A stretch of DNA of 64,000 nucleotides from Pelagerythrobacter sp041912895 (lineage in GTDB: Bacteria; Pseudomonadota; Alphaproteobacteria; Sphingomonadales; Sphingomonadaceae): NCBI RefSeq assembly GCF_041912895.1, contig NZ_JAYSGI010000004.1, positions 160,193-224,192 on the forward strand, written 5' to 3'. The position numbers and the translations under genes were made by a program. Positions 18,173 to 26,860 of the stretch are shown here, piece by piece. The notes beneath the pieces are model-generated. The model did not search any database and was not told the origin of the DNA. It saw nothing but the letters and a program-made list of their open reading frames with translations. Each line of letters starts with the position of its first letter. Within the stretch, counting starts at the first letter, position 1.

Positions 18173-19524
18173 GCGGCCTCCCGGTCGAGTTGCTTGCCGT
18201 TGCTTTCGATGATCCGGCGATAGAGCCGGGCGCTGTGCTTGGGCGTGCGCGCGAGCGTCTCGTAGTCGACGTGGACGATGCCGAAACGCTTGGCATAGCC
18301 CAGCGCCCATTCGAGATTATCGAACAGCGACCACACCATGTAGCCGCGGATGTCGACCCCGGCGGCGATCGCGTCGCGCACCGCGGCGATGTGCTCGGCG
18401 AGATATTGGCAGCGGTCGTCGTCGGCGATGCCGCCGGCCTCGCTGGTCGCCGGGTCGGAGAAAGCGGCGCCGTTCTCCATGATGTAGACCGGCAGGTCGC
18501 CGTAGCGTTCGCGAAACCACACCAGCGTGCGCGTCATCGCCTCGGGGAACACCTCCCAGTCCGTCTCGGTGTGCTGCGCGCCTTCCTGCACCACGCGCTC
18601 GGCGAACAGCGGCCAGGCGGTGTCCGAGGCGCGGACGACGCTGCGGGTGTAGTAGTTGATCCCGACGAAATCGAGCGGCTGGCAGGCGAGCGCAAGGTCC
18701 TCCGCCGACCAATCCTCCCACGCCTCGCCATAGATGTCGCGCAGCTCCTCGGGACAAGTGCCGAGCAGCGCGGGATCGAAATACTGCCGGTTCATGTAGG
18801 CATCCGCGCGCGCGGTGGCGGCGAGATCTTCGGTGCTCTGGCTGGCCGGATATTTGGGCTCGATGTTGATGACGAGCCCGATCTCGTGCGCGCCGATTTC
18901 GCGATAGGTCTGCACCGCGCGGCCGTGCGCGCGCATCAGGTTGCGGCTGGCGATCGCGCATTCGAAGATGCTGCGGTGGCCGGGCGCGAGCACGCCGTTG
19001 AGATAGCCGCCGTCGGCGACCACCCATGGTTCGTTGAGCGTGGCCCATTTCGTGACCTTGCCGTCCAGTGCGCGAAACATCACGCCCGCGTATTCGGCGA
19101 ACCATTCCGCGCTCTCGCGATTGAGCCAGCCGCCGCGATCGTCGAGCGCGGCGGGCAGATCCCAGTGGTAGAGCGTGGCGAGCGGCTCGATCCCGGCTTC
19201 GAGCAGCCGGTCGACGAGGCGGCGGTAGAAATCGAGGCCCGCCTCGTTCACCCGCCCGGTGCCGTCGGGCAGCACCCGGCTCCACGAAATGCTGAAGCGA
19301 TAGGCCTGAAGGCCCAGCTTTTTCATCAGCTGAACGTCTTCCTCCATGCGGTTGTAGTGGTCGCAGGCGACGTCGCCGGTGTCGCCGGTGGCGATCATCA
19401 GGCGCGGATCGTGGGTGAATCGGTGCCAGATGCTCGTGCCCGCGCCATCGGCGAGCGGGGAGCCTTCGATCTGGTAGGCGGCGGTTGCCGCGCCCCACAG
19501 GAAATCGGCGGGAAAACCGCTCAT
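18169..19524 (-). CDS. GH1 beta-glucosidase, cytoplasmic
   Basis: A 451-residue family 1 glycosidase with no export signal. Acid/base E165 lies in ATLNEP and nucleophile E350 in YIMENG; the glycone site QIEG and NHW-type residues (LYHWDLP) are present. It hydrolyses beta-glucosides or related disaccharides. ATG 19524 overlaps the esterase stop in ATGA, and its own stop overlaps the next start in ATGA, so it is translationally coupled on both sides. It probably cleaves the oligosaccharide brought in by the ABC importer of the same operon. Linkage specificity is not readable from sequence. Confidence 0.95.
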   Translation of the reverse strand: MSGFPADFLWGAATAAYQIEGSPLADGAGTSIWHRFTHDPRLMIATGDTGDVACDHYNRMEEDVQLMKKLGLQAYRFSISWSRVLPDGTGRVNEAGLDFYRRLVDRLLEAGIEPLATLYHWDLPAALDDRGGWLNRESAEWFAEYAGVMFRALDGKVTKWATLNEPWVVADGGYLNGVLAPGHRSIFECAIASRNLMRAHGRAVQTYREIGAHEIGLVINIEPKYPASQSTEDLAATARADAYMNRQYFDPALLGTCPEELRDIYGEAWEDWSAEDLALACQPLDFVGINYYTRSVVRASDTAWPLFAERVVQEGAQHTETDWEVFPEAMTRTLVWFRERYGDLPVYIMENGAAFSDPATSEAGGIADDDRCQYLAEHIAAVRDAIAAGVDIRGYMVWSLFDNLEWALGYAKRFGIVHVDYETLARTPKHSARLYRRIIESNGKQLDREAA

Positions 19525-20255
19525 TGCGTATCTCCTTCGAGCGAGTGCGAGAGGAGCCACTGGTAGAGCGCGGGATCGTCGTAGGCCGGGTCCCACGCGT
19601 TGTGGCCGAGATCGGGATAGATCGTCAGCCGCGCCTGACGCCCGCCGCAGGCGCGGATCGCGCGCGACATGGCGAAGCTGCCTTCGGGCAGGACGACATC
19701 GTCGCGATCGCCGTGGAAGGCCCAGACGGGCAGGTCCATCAGGCGGCAGGCGGTGCCGGGGTTGCCGCGCCCGGCGACCGGCGCGACCGCGGCGAAGCGC
19801 GTCGGCTCCTCGGCCGCCCAGCGCCAGGTGGCGTGCCCGCCGCGGCTGAGCCCGGTGAGATAGACGCGCGCCGGATCGACCGGCAGCGTCGCCATCGCGC
19901 GATCCACGATCGCGTCGAGCTTGGCGAGATCCCAGTCCTCCTCCGCCGGAAGCTGGGGCGAGACGAGGATGAAGGGGAACGCCGGATCGCGGTCGGCGAC
20001 CTTGGGCGGGCCGTGGACCTTGACCTTGGCGATGTCGCTGCCGCGCTCGCCCGAACCGTGCAGGAAGATCAGCAGCGGCCAGCGCTCGCCGGATGCCGCG
20101 TCCGCAGCGCCTTGCGGCAGGAACAGCTGGTATTCGTACCCACCTGCGGCCACCGCCGCTTGTGGATGCTGGCCGGGCTCGGGCGGGGTCGAGGCGATCG
20201 CGCCATGGCCGGTGCAGGCGGACAGGAGCAGGGCGAGGGGGAGCAATCGTTTCAT
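19521..20255 (-). CDS. alpha/beta-hydrolase lipoprotein, esterase or phospholipase-like
   Basis: A 244-residue lipoprotein (LLLSAC) of the alpha/beta-hydrolase fold. It has the oxyanion segment IFLHGSGERGSD, the nucleophile elbow TGLSRGGHAT, and a late acid/histidine region (HGDRDD and DLGHNAWD). It belongs to the dienelactone-hydrolase and polysaccharide-esterase-like group. Of two close ATGs (20261 and 20255), 20255 is preferred because AAAGG lies 6 bases before it but touches the first. It may remove ester decorations from an imported glycan, by analogy with other glycan loci. The substrate is unknown. Confidence 0.83.
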   Translation of the reverse strand: MKRLLPLALLLSACTGHGAIASTPPEPGQHPQAAVAAGGYEYQLFLPQGAADAASGERWPLLIFLHGSGERGSDIAKVKVHGPPKVADRDPAFPFILVSPQLPAEEDWDLAKLDAIVDRAMATLPVDPARVYLTGLSRGGHATWRWAAEEPTRFAAVAPVAGRGNPGTACRLMDLPVWAFHGDRDDVVLPEGSFAMSRAIRACGGRQARLTIYPDLGHNAWDPAYDDPALYQWLLSHSLEGDTQ

Positions 20256-20257
20256 CG

Positions 20258-21070
20258 TCATCCTTTGACACTTCCGGCGAGCAGGCCACCGATGAACTGG
20301 CGTTGCAGCGCCAGGAAAATCACCAGCACGGGCACGGTGGTCACCACCGATCCGGCCATCATCAGTTCGATATCCTGCGCGCGCTCGCGGCCCAGCGAAG
20401 CGAGCGCGACGGGCAGGGTGTAGAGATCGTGGTCCGACAGCACGATCAGCGGCCACATGAAATCGTTCCAGCTGCCGAGGAACACCAACAGCGCCAGCGT
20501 GGCGATCGCCGGGCGCAGGATCGGCAGCACCACGTGGCGGAAGATCGCCCATTCACTCGCCCCGTCGATCCGCGCGGCCTCGAGCAGTTCGTTGGGGATC
20601 GCCAGCGCATATTGCCGCACCAGGAAGATGCCGACGATCCCGGCGAGCCAGGGCACCAGGACCCCGGCGTAGGAATTGACCAGCCCGAGCGCCTTCAGCT
20701 CGAGGAACAGCGGCAGCATCCCGATCTGGCCGGGGATCAGCAACAGCGCCAGCAGCGCCTGCACCGTCGCGCCGCGTCCCGGATAGCGCAGCTTGGCGAA
20801 GGCGTATCCGGCGGGGAGGGTGAACACCAGCGCGAGCAGGGTCGCCAGCGTGGAGATCAGCAGGCTGTTGACGAGGAACAGGCCCATGCCCTGCGTCGCG
20901 AACAGTGCCTGATAGTTGGCCAGCGTCGGGTCTGCGGGGATCAGCGGCGGCGGAAACTGCCCTGCCGCGCCCGGCTGCATCAGGCTGACCGAGACCATCC
21001 ACGCCAGCGGCGCCAGCGTCAGCGCGGCGAACAGCGCGGCGAGCGCGGTCATGACGCGTCCGGCAGTCAC
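20258..21070 (-). CDS. ABC sugar transporter permease, MalG type
   Basis: A 270-residue inner-membrane protein with about six membrane helices. The EAA loop reads EAARIDGASEWAIFRHVVLP and docks on the ATPase. The GTG at 21070 is chosen as start because it forms a GTGA overlap with the stop of the preceding permease, as the other junctions of this operon do. An in-frame ATG at 21052 is the alternative and would still keep the first helix. It pairs with the MalF-type permease to form the carbohydrate-import channel (CUT1 type). Confidence 0.92.
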   Translation of the reverse strand: MTAGRVMTALAALFAALTLAPLAWMVSVSLMQPGAAGQFPPPLIPADPTLANYQALFATQGMGLFLVNSLLISTLATLLALVFTLPAGYAFAKLRYPGRGATVQALLALLLIPGQIGMLPLFLELKALGLVNSYAGVLVPWLAGIVGIFLVRQYALAIPNELLEAARIDGASEWAIFRHVVLPILRPAIATLALLVFLGSWNDFMWPLIVLSDHDLYTLPVALASLGRERAQDIELMMAGSVVTTVPVLVIFLALQRQFIGGLLAGSVKG

Positions 21071-21969
21071 GCCCGGCGCCCCCGGATCAGCCGCATGGCG
21101 AGCGCGGGGGCCAGCGCGGCGGCAAGGATGCAGCCGAACAGCACCACCGCCACCGCCGCGCCCATGCCGAGGTTCCACCACTGGAAGCCTTCCTCGAACA
21201 TCAGGTAGAGCACGGTAACGGTCGATTGCGCGGGGCCGCCCTCGGTCATCACGTAAGGCTCGGCGAAGAGCTGGAACATCGCGATCACCGTCAGGATCGC
21301 GACCAGCCATGTGGCGGGGGCGATCGCGGGCAGGGTGACATAGCGCAGCCGGGCCCACCAGCCCGCACCGTCGATCCGCGCCGCCTCGTCCAGCTCGCGC
21401 GGGACCGTCTGCAGCGCGGCGAGGAAGATCAGCATGGCAAAGCCGAAGCTCTTCCACGCCACGAACAGGGTGATCGACGGGATCGCCCAGCGCGGATCGC
21501 CCAGCCAGTCGACCGGTGGCAGCCCGAGCCCGCCGAGAGCGTAGTTGACGAGGCCGTAGCGCGTGTTGAGCAGGTATTTCCACACCACTGCGACCGCGAC
21601 CAGCGTGGCAACGTACGGTGCGAAGAACGCCACGCGCCACACCGGCCGCCAGGCGACCGTGCGCTCGTTGACGAGGATCGCGGCGAACAGCGAGATCACC
21701 ACCACCAGCGGGACGCCGAGCGCGGCGAACCACAGCGTGTTGCCGAGCGCGGTCAGGAACAGCGGATTGGCGAGCAGCGCGGCGTAGTTCGCCAGCCCGA
21801 CGAAGCGCAGGTTGCCGATGTCGGCGAGCGCGTAGATATCGAAGTCGGTCAGGCTGAGCGCGAGCGAGGCGACCGTCGGCAGTACGAAGAACAGCGCGAC
21901 CGCGATCAGCGCGGGGGCGCTGAATAGCCATCCGGCGCGCCGTTCGGCCCGGGCGAGCGCGCCGCTCAT
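21067..21969 (-). CDS. ABC sugar transporter permease, MalF type
   Basis: A 300-residue inner-membrane permease with about six helices and the EAA loop ELDEAARIDGAGWWARLRYV. ATG 21969 overlaps the stop of the binding-protein gene in ATGA. It is the first of two permease subunits of a carbohydrate ABC importer; the second follows with a GTGA overlap. The sugar is not evident from sequence; the adjacent GH1 and esterase point to a beta-linked oligosaccharide. Confidence 0.93.
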   Translation of the reverse strand: MSGALARAERRAGWLFSAPALIAVALFFVLPTVASLALSLTDFDIYALADIGNLRFVGLANYAALLANPLFLTALGNTLWFAALGVPLVVVISLFAAILVNERTVAWRPVWRVAFFAPYVATLVAVAVVWKYLLNTRYGLVNYALGGLGLPPVDWLGDPRWAIPSITLFVAWKSFGFAMLIFLAALQTVPRELDEAARIDGAGWWARLRYVTLPAIAPATWLVAILTVIAMFQLFAEPYVMTEGGPAQSTVTVLYLMFEEGFQWWNLGMGAAVAVVLFGCILAAALAPALAMRLIRGRRA

Positions 21970-23222
21970 GCCGCGCGTTCCATCATCCAGCGCCGCTTGG
22001 CGAGGACCGCGTCGACCCGTGCGTCCATCTCCGCCGCGGCGCCGCGCACGGTGAATTCGCCGCGCACCATGCGGTCGGCGACGACCTGCATTTCGGTCAC
22101 CACGCGCTCCCACTCCGGCACTTTGGGCAAAGCCCGCGCGAGTTCGAGCTGCTGGGCGAAAGGCGCCACCACCGGATCACCGGCGAGATCCGCCGCGCGC
22201 CATGCGGGGCGCAGCGCGGGCAGGTTGCCGGTCGCGTGGTGCAGCGCGATCTGCGCGCCCGGTTCGAGCAGGCGGCGCACGATATCCCACGCCTGCCGTT
22301 TGCGGCCGCTGGCGGCGAACACCACCAGACTCGATCCGCCGGGCGCGGCGGCTCCGGCGCCGCCCGGGCCGGGGTTGGGCGCGGTCGCCCAGCGGCCCTG
22401 CATGTCGGGGGGCAGCCGTTCGCGCATCTCGCCGATCATCCAGGGGCCGGACGGATAGAGGGCGAACCAGCCGCGCGCGAATTCGGCCCAGCGGTTGGCG
22501 ATCTGCGCCCCGGCCACGACCGGCGCGAGGCGCTCGTCGAACAGCGACTTGTAGAACCCCAGCGCCGCGACGAATTCGGGTTCGGAAAACGCGCCGCGCG
22601 TGCCGTTCTCGCGCAGGAAGCTCGCCCCTGCCGACAGCGCGAAGGTCTGCAGGTGCTCGAATTCGTCGAGCGGGAGCAGCACGCCGAACTCCGTACCGCG
22701 CGCGCGAATGCGGGCGAGCGCGGCCTTCCACGCCTGCCATTCGAGCGGCGGCGCGGCGTAGCCGGCCTGCGCGAACAGGTCGGTGCGGTAGAACTGCACG
22801 CGCGTATCGACGTACCACGGACTCGCCATCAGCCGCCCGCCGATCCGGTTGCTCGCGAGCACCGCATCGAACTGGCCGGAAGCTGATACGACATCGGCAG
22901 GCACCGGATCGAGCGCGCCGAGCAGGGCGAGTTCGGCGATCCAGCTGTTGCCGACTTGCGCCAAGTCGGGCAGCGCGTCGCCGACATAGCCGGTCAGCAG
23001 CTTCTGATGCGCGCCCGACCACGGCAGCGCCTGGATCTCGACATGGCCGAGCCCGAGCCGGGGGAGCAGCGCCGGCAGGCTGGCGGCCTCGTTGCCGATC
23101 GCCCAGAAGCGCGGCGCATCAGGCACCCGCGCGCAGCCGCCGAGCGCCGCCGCGGCCGCGCCGGCGAGGCCGCCGGAAAGCAGGCCTCGCCGCGAAAGTC
23201 GCCCATGGATCGGGCCGGGCAT
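21966..23222 (-). CDS. ABC transporter solute-binding lipoprotein
   Basis: A 418-residue extracellular solute-binding protein of the carbohydrate type. The N terminus has twin arginines (SRRGLLSG, residues 10-17), a hydrophobic stretch and a lipobox ending GGC (C30), so it may be exported by Tat and then lipidated. A motif typical of sugar-binding proteins, PWYVDTRVQFYRTDLF, lies in the first lobe. The start codon shares one base with the lacI stop (TGATG), so regulator and transporter are co-translated. It captures the sugar for the two permeases that follow. Confidence 0.93.
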   Translation of the reverse strand: MPGPIHGRLSRRGLLSGGLAGAAAAALGGCARVPDAPRFWAIGNEAASLPALLPRLGLGHVEIQALPWSGAHQKLLTGYVGDALPDLAQVGNSWIAELALLGALDPVPADVVSASGQFDAVLASNRIGGRLMASPWYVDTRVQFYRTDLFAQAGYAAPPLEWQAWKAALARIRARGTEFGVLLPLDEFEHLQTFALSAGASFLRENGTRGAFSEPEFVAALGFYKSLFDERLAPVVAGAQIANRWAEFARGWFALYPSGPWMIGEMRERLPPDMQGRWATAPNPGPGGAGAAAPGGSSLVVFAASGRKRQAWDIVRRLLEPGAQIALHHATGNLPALRPAWRAADLAGDPVVAPFAQQLELARALPKVPEWERVVTEMQVVADRMVRGEFTVRGAAAEMDARVDAVLAKRRWMMERAA

Positions 23223-24253
23223 CAGGCCGCGCCGGCCGGCGCGCCGATCTCCTCGCGCCCGCTGCTGGCGGTCGATCCGCGCTCGGCGAGCGTGGGAGAC
23301 AGCACCACGCCGTGATCCATCCCCAGCTGCTCGCCGCGCAGCATGCGCAGCAGCAGCATCGCCGCGGTCGATCCGAGCTGGGCCATGTTCGATTGCATCG
23401 TCGTCAGCCGGGGCGTGATGTAGCGGGCGAGCGGAATATCGTCGAACCCGGCGACCAGCATGTCGCTGCCGATCCGGATGCTTGCCTTGTCGAGCACCGA
23501 GATGAGGCCGACGGCCATGACGTCGTTGGCCGCGAAGACCGCGTCAGCGGGCACTTGCCCTGCAAGCAGGAGCCGCGCGGCTTCCTGTCCGGCGCTCTCG
23601 GTGAAATCGCCCGGCAGGACGACCGGATCGCGCTCGCCGAGATGCTCGCGCATCGCGTCGCCGAAACCGCGCAGGCGTTCGCGCGCATCGCGGTTGTGCT
23701 TGGGCCCCGCGATATGGACGATGCGCTTGCCGCCGCGCGCGATCAGATGCTCGGTTATCGCGCGCGCGCCGGTGTAGTTGTCGACCGCGACGAAGGGCAC
23801 GTCGCTCTCCCCCCCTTGCGCGTTGAGCAGCACCGTCGGGATGCCGGGGTCGAGGTGCTCGGAAAGAAGCTCGGCGGTGGAATCGGGCGGCATCAGCAGC
23901 AGACCGTCGACCCGGCCCCGCATCGCGCGGATCGCGCCGGTGGTCTCGTGCGAACTGCCGTGCATGTTGCCGAGCAGCAGGTGCTTGCCCGCGCCATGCG
24001 CGATCCGGTCGATCCCGCGGATAACCTCGGAGAAGAACTCGCCGAACAGGTCGGGCAGGATCACGCCGATCGTGTCCGTCTGGCGGTTGGTCAGGCTGCG
24101 CGCACCCGAATGGGGCACGAACTTCAGGTCCTTGGCCGCCGCTTCGATTGCCTCGCGCGTCGCCTTGGTGACGTTGGTGTGCCCGTTGAGCGCGCGCGAG
24201 ACGGTCGCGACCGACACGCCGGCTTCGCGCGCTACGTCCCGAATCGTGACCAT
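23222..24253 (-). CDS. LacI-family transcriptional regulator of the glycan locus
   Basis: A 343-residue repressor. The helix-turn-helix occupies residues 3-23 (TIRDVAREAGVSVATVSRAL), followed by a hinge and a periplasmic-binding-protein-like sugar domain. The VATVSR recognition helix fits family members that bind palindromes with a central CG. GAGAGGGG precedes ATG 24253. An operator-like palindrome lies 31 bases upstream, so it probably represses its own operon. Its stop codon overlaps the binding-protein start. The same palindrome at two other sites marks its likely regulon. The inducing sugar is unknown. Confidence 0.93.
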   Translation of the reverse strand: MVTIRDVAREAGVSVATVSRALNGHTNVTKATREAIEAAAKDLKFVPHSGARSLTNRQTDTIGVILPDLFGEFFSEVIRGIDRIAHGAGKHLLLGNMHGSSHETTGAIRAMRGRVDGLLLMPPDSTAELLSEHLDPGIPTVLLNAQGGESDVPFVAVDNYTGARAITEHLIARGGKRIVHIAGPKHNRDARERLRGFGDAMREHLGERDPVVLPGDFTESAGQEAARLLLAGQVPADAVFAANDVMAVGLISVLDKASIRIGSDMLVAGFDDIPLARYITPRLTTMQSNMAQLGSTAAMLLLRMLRGEQLGMDHGVVLSPTLAERGSTASSGREEIGAPAGAA

Positions 24254-24283
24254 GGTACCCCTCTCTCACCCGTCGACATATAA

Positions 24284-24297
24284 TGTAACCGTTTTCA
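24284..24297. promoter_or_regulatory. LacI-family operator candidate in front of lacI, overlapping the ABC ATPase stop
   Basis: On the plus strand this reads TGTAACCGTTTTCA; on the lacI strand it is TGAAAACGGTTACA, followed at once by TTATAT, a possible -10 element. It matches the palindromes at 2883-2898 and 12584-12597 with weaker symmetry. The last codon of the ABC ATPase gene (24297-24295) is inside the site, so a bound repressor could also block read-through from the ATPase gene. Confidence 0.68.
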
Positions 24298-25407
24298 CAG
24301 GTTGGGCAATGGCGCGCGCCCGAGGGCGCCGCCGTCGCTCGCGAACAGGTGTACGGCTTCGGCGGGAACGTTCAGCGCCACCGTGTCGCCGGCTGCGACC
24401 GGCGTGTCTCCCGCAGTGCGCCAGACGAGCCCGCCAGGGTCTTCACCGAGCCGGACGTGGCGCTCGCCGCCGAACCATTCGACGAACGCCGCGCGGCGCG
24501 GGGCGAGCGGGATGCGGCCTCCGCCCGCCTCGAGCGTCAGGGCCTCGGGCCGCACCGCTACGGTCACGTCGGTCCCGGGCGACACGGGTTCGGCGAGCGG
24601 GCCGAGCACGATCGTTTCCGCCTCTCCGCCGCCCAGCGCGATCGCGGTGCCGCGCGTGTCGGCGCGAACGATCCGGCCGGGCAGGGTGTTGATCGGCGGC
24701 TGGCCGAAGAACCCGGCGGCGAACAATGTCGCAGGACGGTGATAGAGTGCTTCGGGCGTCCCCTGCTGCTCGATCCGCCCGTCGCGCATCAGCACGATCC
24801 GGTCGGCGAGCGCCATCGCCTCGGCCTGGTCGTGGGTGACGTAGAGCGTCGAGGCGCTCAGCCGCGCGTGCAGTTCGGCGAATTCGCGCCGCATCTGCGT
24901 GCGCAGGCCGGCGTCGAGATTGGACAGCGGCTCGTCAAACAGGAACAGCGCGGGCTCGCGCACGATCGCGCGGCCGATCGCGACCCGCTGGCGCTGGCCG
25001 CCCGAAAGCTCGGCCGGCTTGCGGTGCATCAGGCCGCCGAGCCCGAGCAGTTCGCAGGCCCGGGCCACGCTGTCGTCGATGGCGGACTTCGGGCGCCCGG
25101 CCATCTTCAACGGGAAGGCGATGTTCTGCGCGACCGTCATCTGCGGATAGAGCGCGTAGGTCTGGAACACCATCGCCACCCCGCGCTCGCCCGCAGGCAG
25201 CCCGTCCACGCGCCGCTCACCGATCGCGATTTCGCCGCTGTCGGGCGCTTCCAGCCCCGCGATCAGCCGCAACAAGGTGGATTTGCCGCAGCCCGAGGGG
25301 CCCACCAGGACGACGAATTCGCCGTCGCCGATCGTCAGGTCGAAACTGTCGAACAGCACCGACGGCCCGAAACGCTTGCCGACACCGGACAAGGTTGCAC
25401 CCGGCAA
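24295..25407 (-). CDS. sugar ABC transporter ATPase, MalK/UgpC type
   Basis: A 370-residue ATPase that powers the carbohydrate importer encoded just downstream. It shows Walker A GPSGCGKST (residues 36-44), Q-loop FQTYALYP, signature LSGGQRQRV, Walker B LFLFDEP, switch THDQAEA and a C-terminal regulatory (TOBE-like) region. The start is taken as TTG 25407 because GGGAGAGA lies just before it; no in-frame ATG fits the conserved N terminus. The lacI gene and its operator lie between it and the transporter subunits, an unusual split. It may also serve other CUT1 importers, as MsmK/MalK proteins can. Confidence 0.92.
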   Translation of the reverse strand: MPGATLSGVGKRFGPSVLFDSFDLTIGDGEFVVLVGPSGCGKSTLLRLIAGLEAPDSGEIAIGERRVDGLPAGERGVAMVFQTYALYPQMTVAQNIAFPLKMAGRPKSAIDDSVARACELLGLGGLMHRKPAELSGGQRQRVAIGRAIVREPALFLFDEPLSNLDAGLRTQMRREFAELHARLSASTLYVTHDQAEAMALADRIVLMRDGRIEQQGTPEALYHRPATLFAAGFFGQPPINTLPGRIVRADTRGTAIALGGGEAETIVLGPLAEPVSPGTDVTVAVRPEALTLEAGGGRIPLAPRRAAFVEWFGGERHVRLGEDPGGLVWRTAGDTPVAAGDTVALNVPAEAVHLFASDGGALGRAPLPNL

Positions 25408-25498
25408 TTGTCTCTCCCATCCGCAGGCGCGCGTGCCCGTTCGCGGGCGGTCATAGCGCCGGCGGGGCCTGCGCACCAACCATCTTTGGGCAGCGCGC

Positions 25499-26860
25499 TC
25501 AGCGGCGCTTGTGGATCACCTGCATGATGCGCGAGACCTGCGTGCGCAGAGCGGAGGCCTGATCCTCCAGTTCGGTCGCGGAAGCGAGCACTTGGGATGC
25601 GGCGGCACCGGTCGACAGCGCGGTTTCGCGCACCTGTTCGACATTCGACCTGATTTCGGTGGTGCCACGCGCGGCGAGATCGATGTTGCGCGCCAGTTCC
25701 TGCCCCGCGACCGACTGCTGATCGACCGCCGACGCGATCGATACCGCAGTCGCTTCGAGCTGCTGGACCTGTTCCTCGACCGCGCGCAGGGCGCCGACGC
25801 TGGCGCCGGTCGATTCCTGGATTGCGCGAATCTGCTGCGCCACCTGCTCGGTCGCGCGCCCGGTCTGCGACGCCAGTTCCTTCACTTCGGAAGCGACCAC
25901 CGCAAAGCCGCGTCCCGCTTCGCCGCCCCGCGCCGCCTCGATCGACGCGTTGAGCGCCAGCAGGTTGGTGCGCCGCGCGATGGTGGAAATCAGTTCGACC
26001 ACCTGGCCGATCTGTTCCGCCGTGGCCGACAGCGTGGAAATCGTATCGTTGGCCTGCTTGGTCGAGCCGGTCGCCTGCCGCGCGAGTTCGGCCGAATGGG
26101 CCGCCTGGCGGCTGATCTCGCCGATCGACATCGCGAATTCGTCGGACGCGGCGGCGGCGGCGGTCACGCCCGCGGACGCCTCGCTCATCGCCTGTGCGAC
26201 GCGCTGGGTCTGCGCCGTGCCCTCCTCGGCGGCGGCAGCCATCGAGCTCGCGGTCGCCTGGAGTTGCGCCGAAGCCGCGCCGACGCTCGATACGACTCCG
26301 GCCACGCTGCTCTCGAAGGTTCGGGCGAAGGCGCTCACTTCCTTTTCACGCCGCTCGCGCTCGCTGCGGCGACTGGCGAACATCTCGTCCAGCTTGTGGC
26401 CCGATTTCAGGAAGACCTCGAACGCGCGGGCGATCTCGCCGATCTCGTCGCGCCGCCCGATCCCGGCGATGGTGAAATCGCGGTGCCCGGCGGCGAGCGC
26501 GGACATGTCGTCGGCCAACTTCGCCAGTTGGCCCGAGGTGTCGACGGTCATCGCGCGGATGGCGCCGACGCCGAGGGCGATCGTGACGACCACCACGCCG
26601 GCGATCGCCCAGCGCATGCCGGCGATCGCACCTGCGTCGTTCGCGCCGAGGCCGAACCAGGCCAGCGCGGCGGCGAGGCTCATGCCGGCGAGCGGCACGC
26701 CGCCGACCAGCGCGATCTTGCGCGAGAGCGGCTGGTCGTCGAACCAGCGGCGGAGTGGCAACCGTTGCGGGTCGGCGGCATGCGCGGTCTCGGCGAGAGC
26801 GATGCGTTCGATCTCGTCGCGCATTTCGTCGGAGGCCACGATCCGGGTATGGGCATTCAT
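25499..26860 (-). CDS. methyl-accepting chemotaxis protein without a large periplasmic domain
   Basis: A 453-residue chemoreceptor. Two hydrophobic segments (about residues 48-70 and 81-105) are separated by only some ten residues, so there is no sizeable periplasmic sensor. A HAMP-like region follows, then a long coiled coil with the conserved hairpin tip RRTNLLALNASIEAARGG. ATG 26860 overlaps the stop of the GGDEF/EAL gene in ATGA. It is the last gene of the chemotaxis block and should signal to the CheA and CheW encoded upstream. It may sense membrane energy state or bind a ligand in the membrane or cytoplasm, which is inference. Confidence 0.93.
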   Translation of the reverse strand: MNAHTRIVASDEMRDEIERIALAETAHAADPQRLPLRRWFDDQPLSRKIALVGGVPLAGMSLAAALAWFGLGANDAGAIAGMRWAIAGVVVVTIALGVGAIRAMTVDTSGQLAKLADDMSALAAGHRDFTIAGIGRRDEIGEIARAFEVFLKSGHKLDEMFASRRSERERREKEVSAFARTFESSVAGVVSSVGAASAQLQATASSMAAAAEEGTAQTQRVAQAMSEASAGVTAAAAASDEFAMSIGEISRQAAHSAELARQATGSTKQANDTISTLSATAEQIGQVVELISTIARRTNLLALNASIEAARGGEAGRGFAVVASEVKELASQTGRATEQVAQQIRAIQESTGASVGALRAVEEQVQQLEATAVSIASAVDQQSVAGQELARNIDLAARGTTEIRSNVEQVRETALSTGAAASQVLASATELEDQASALRTQVSRIMQVIHKRR

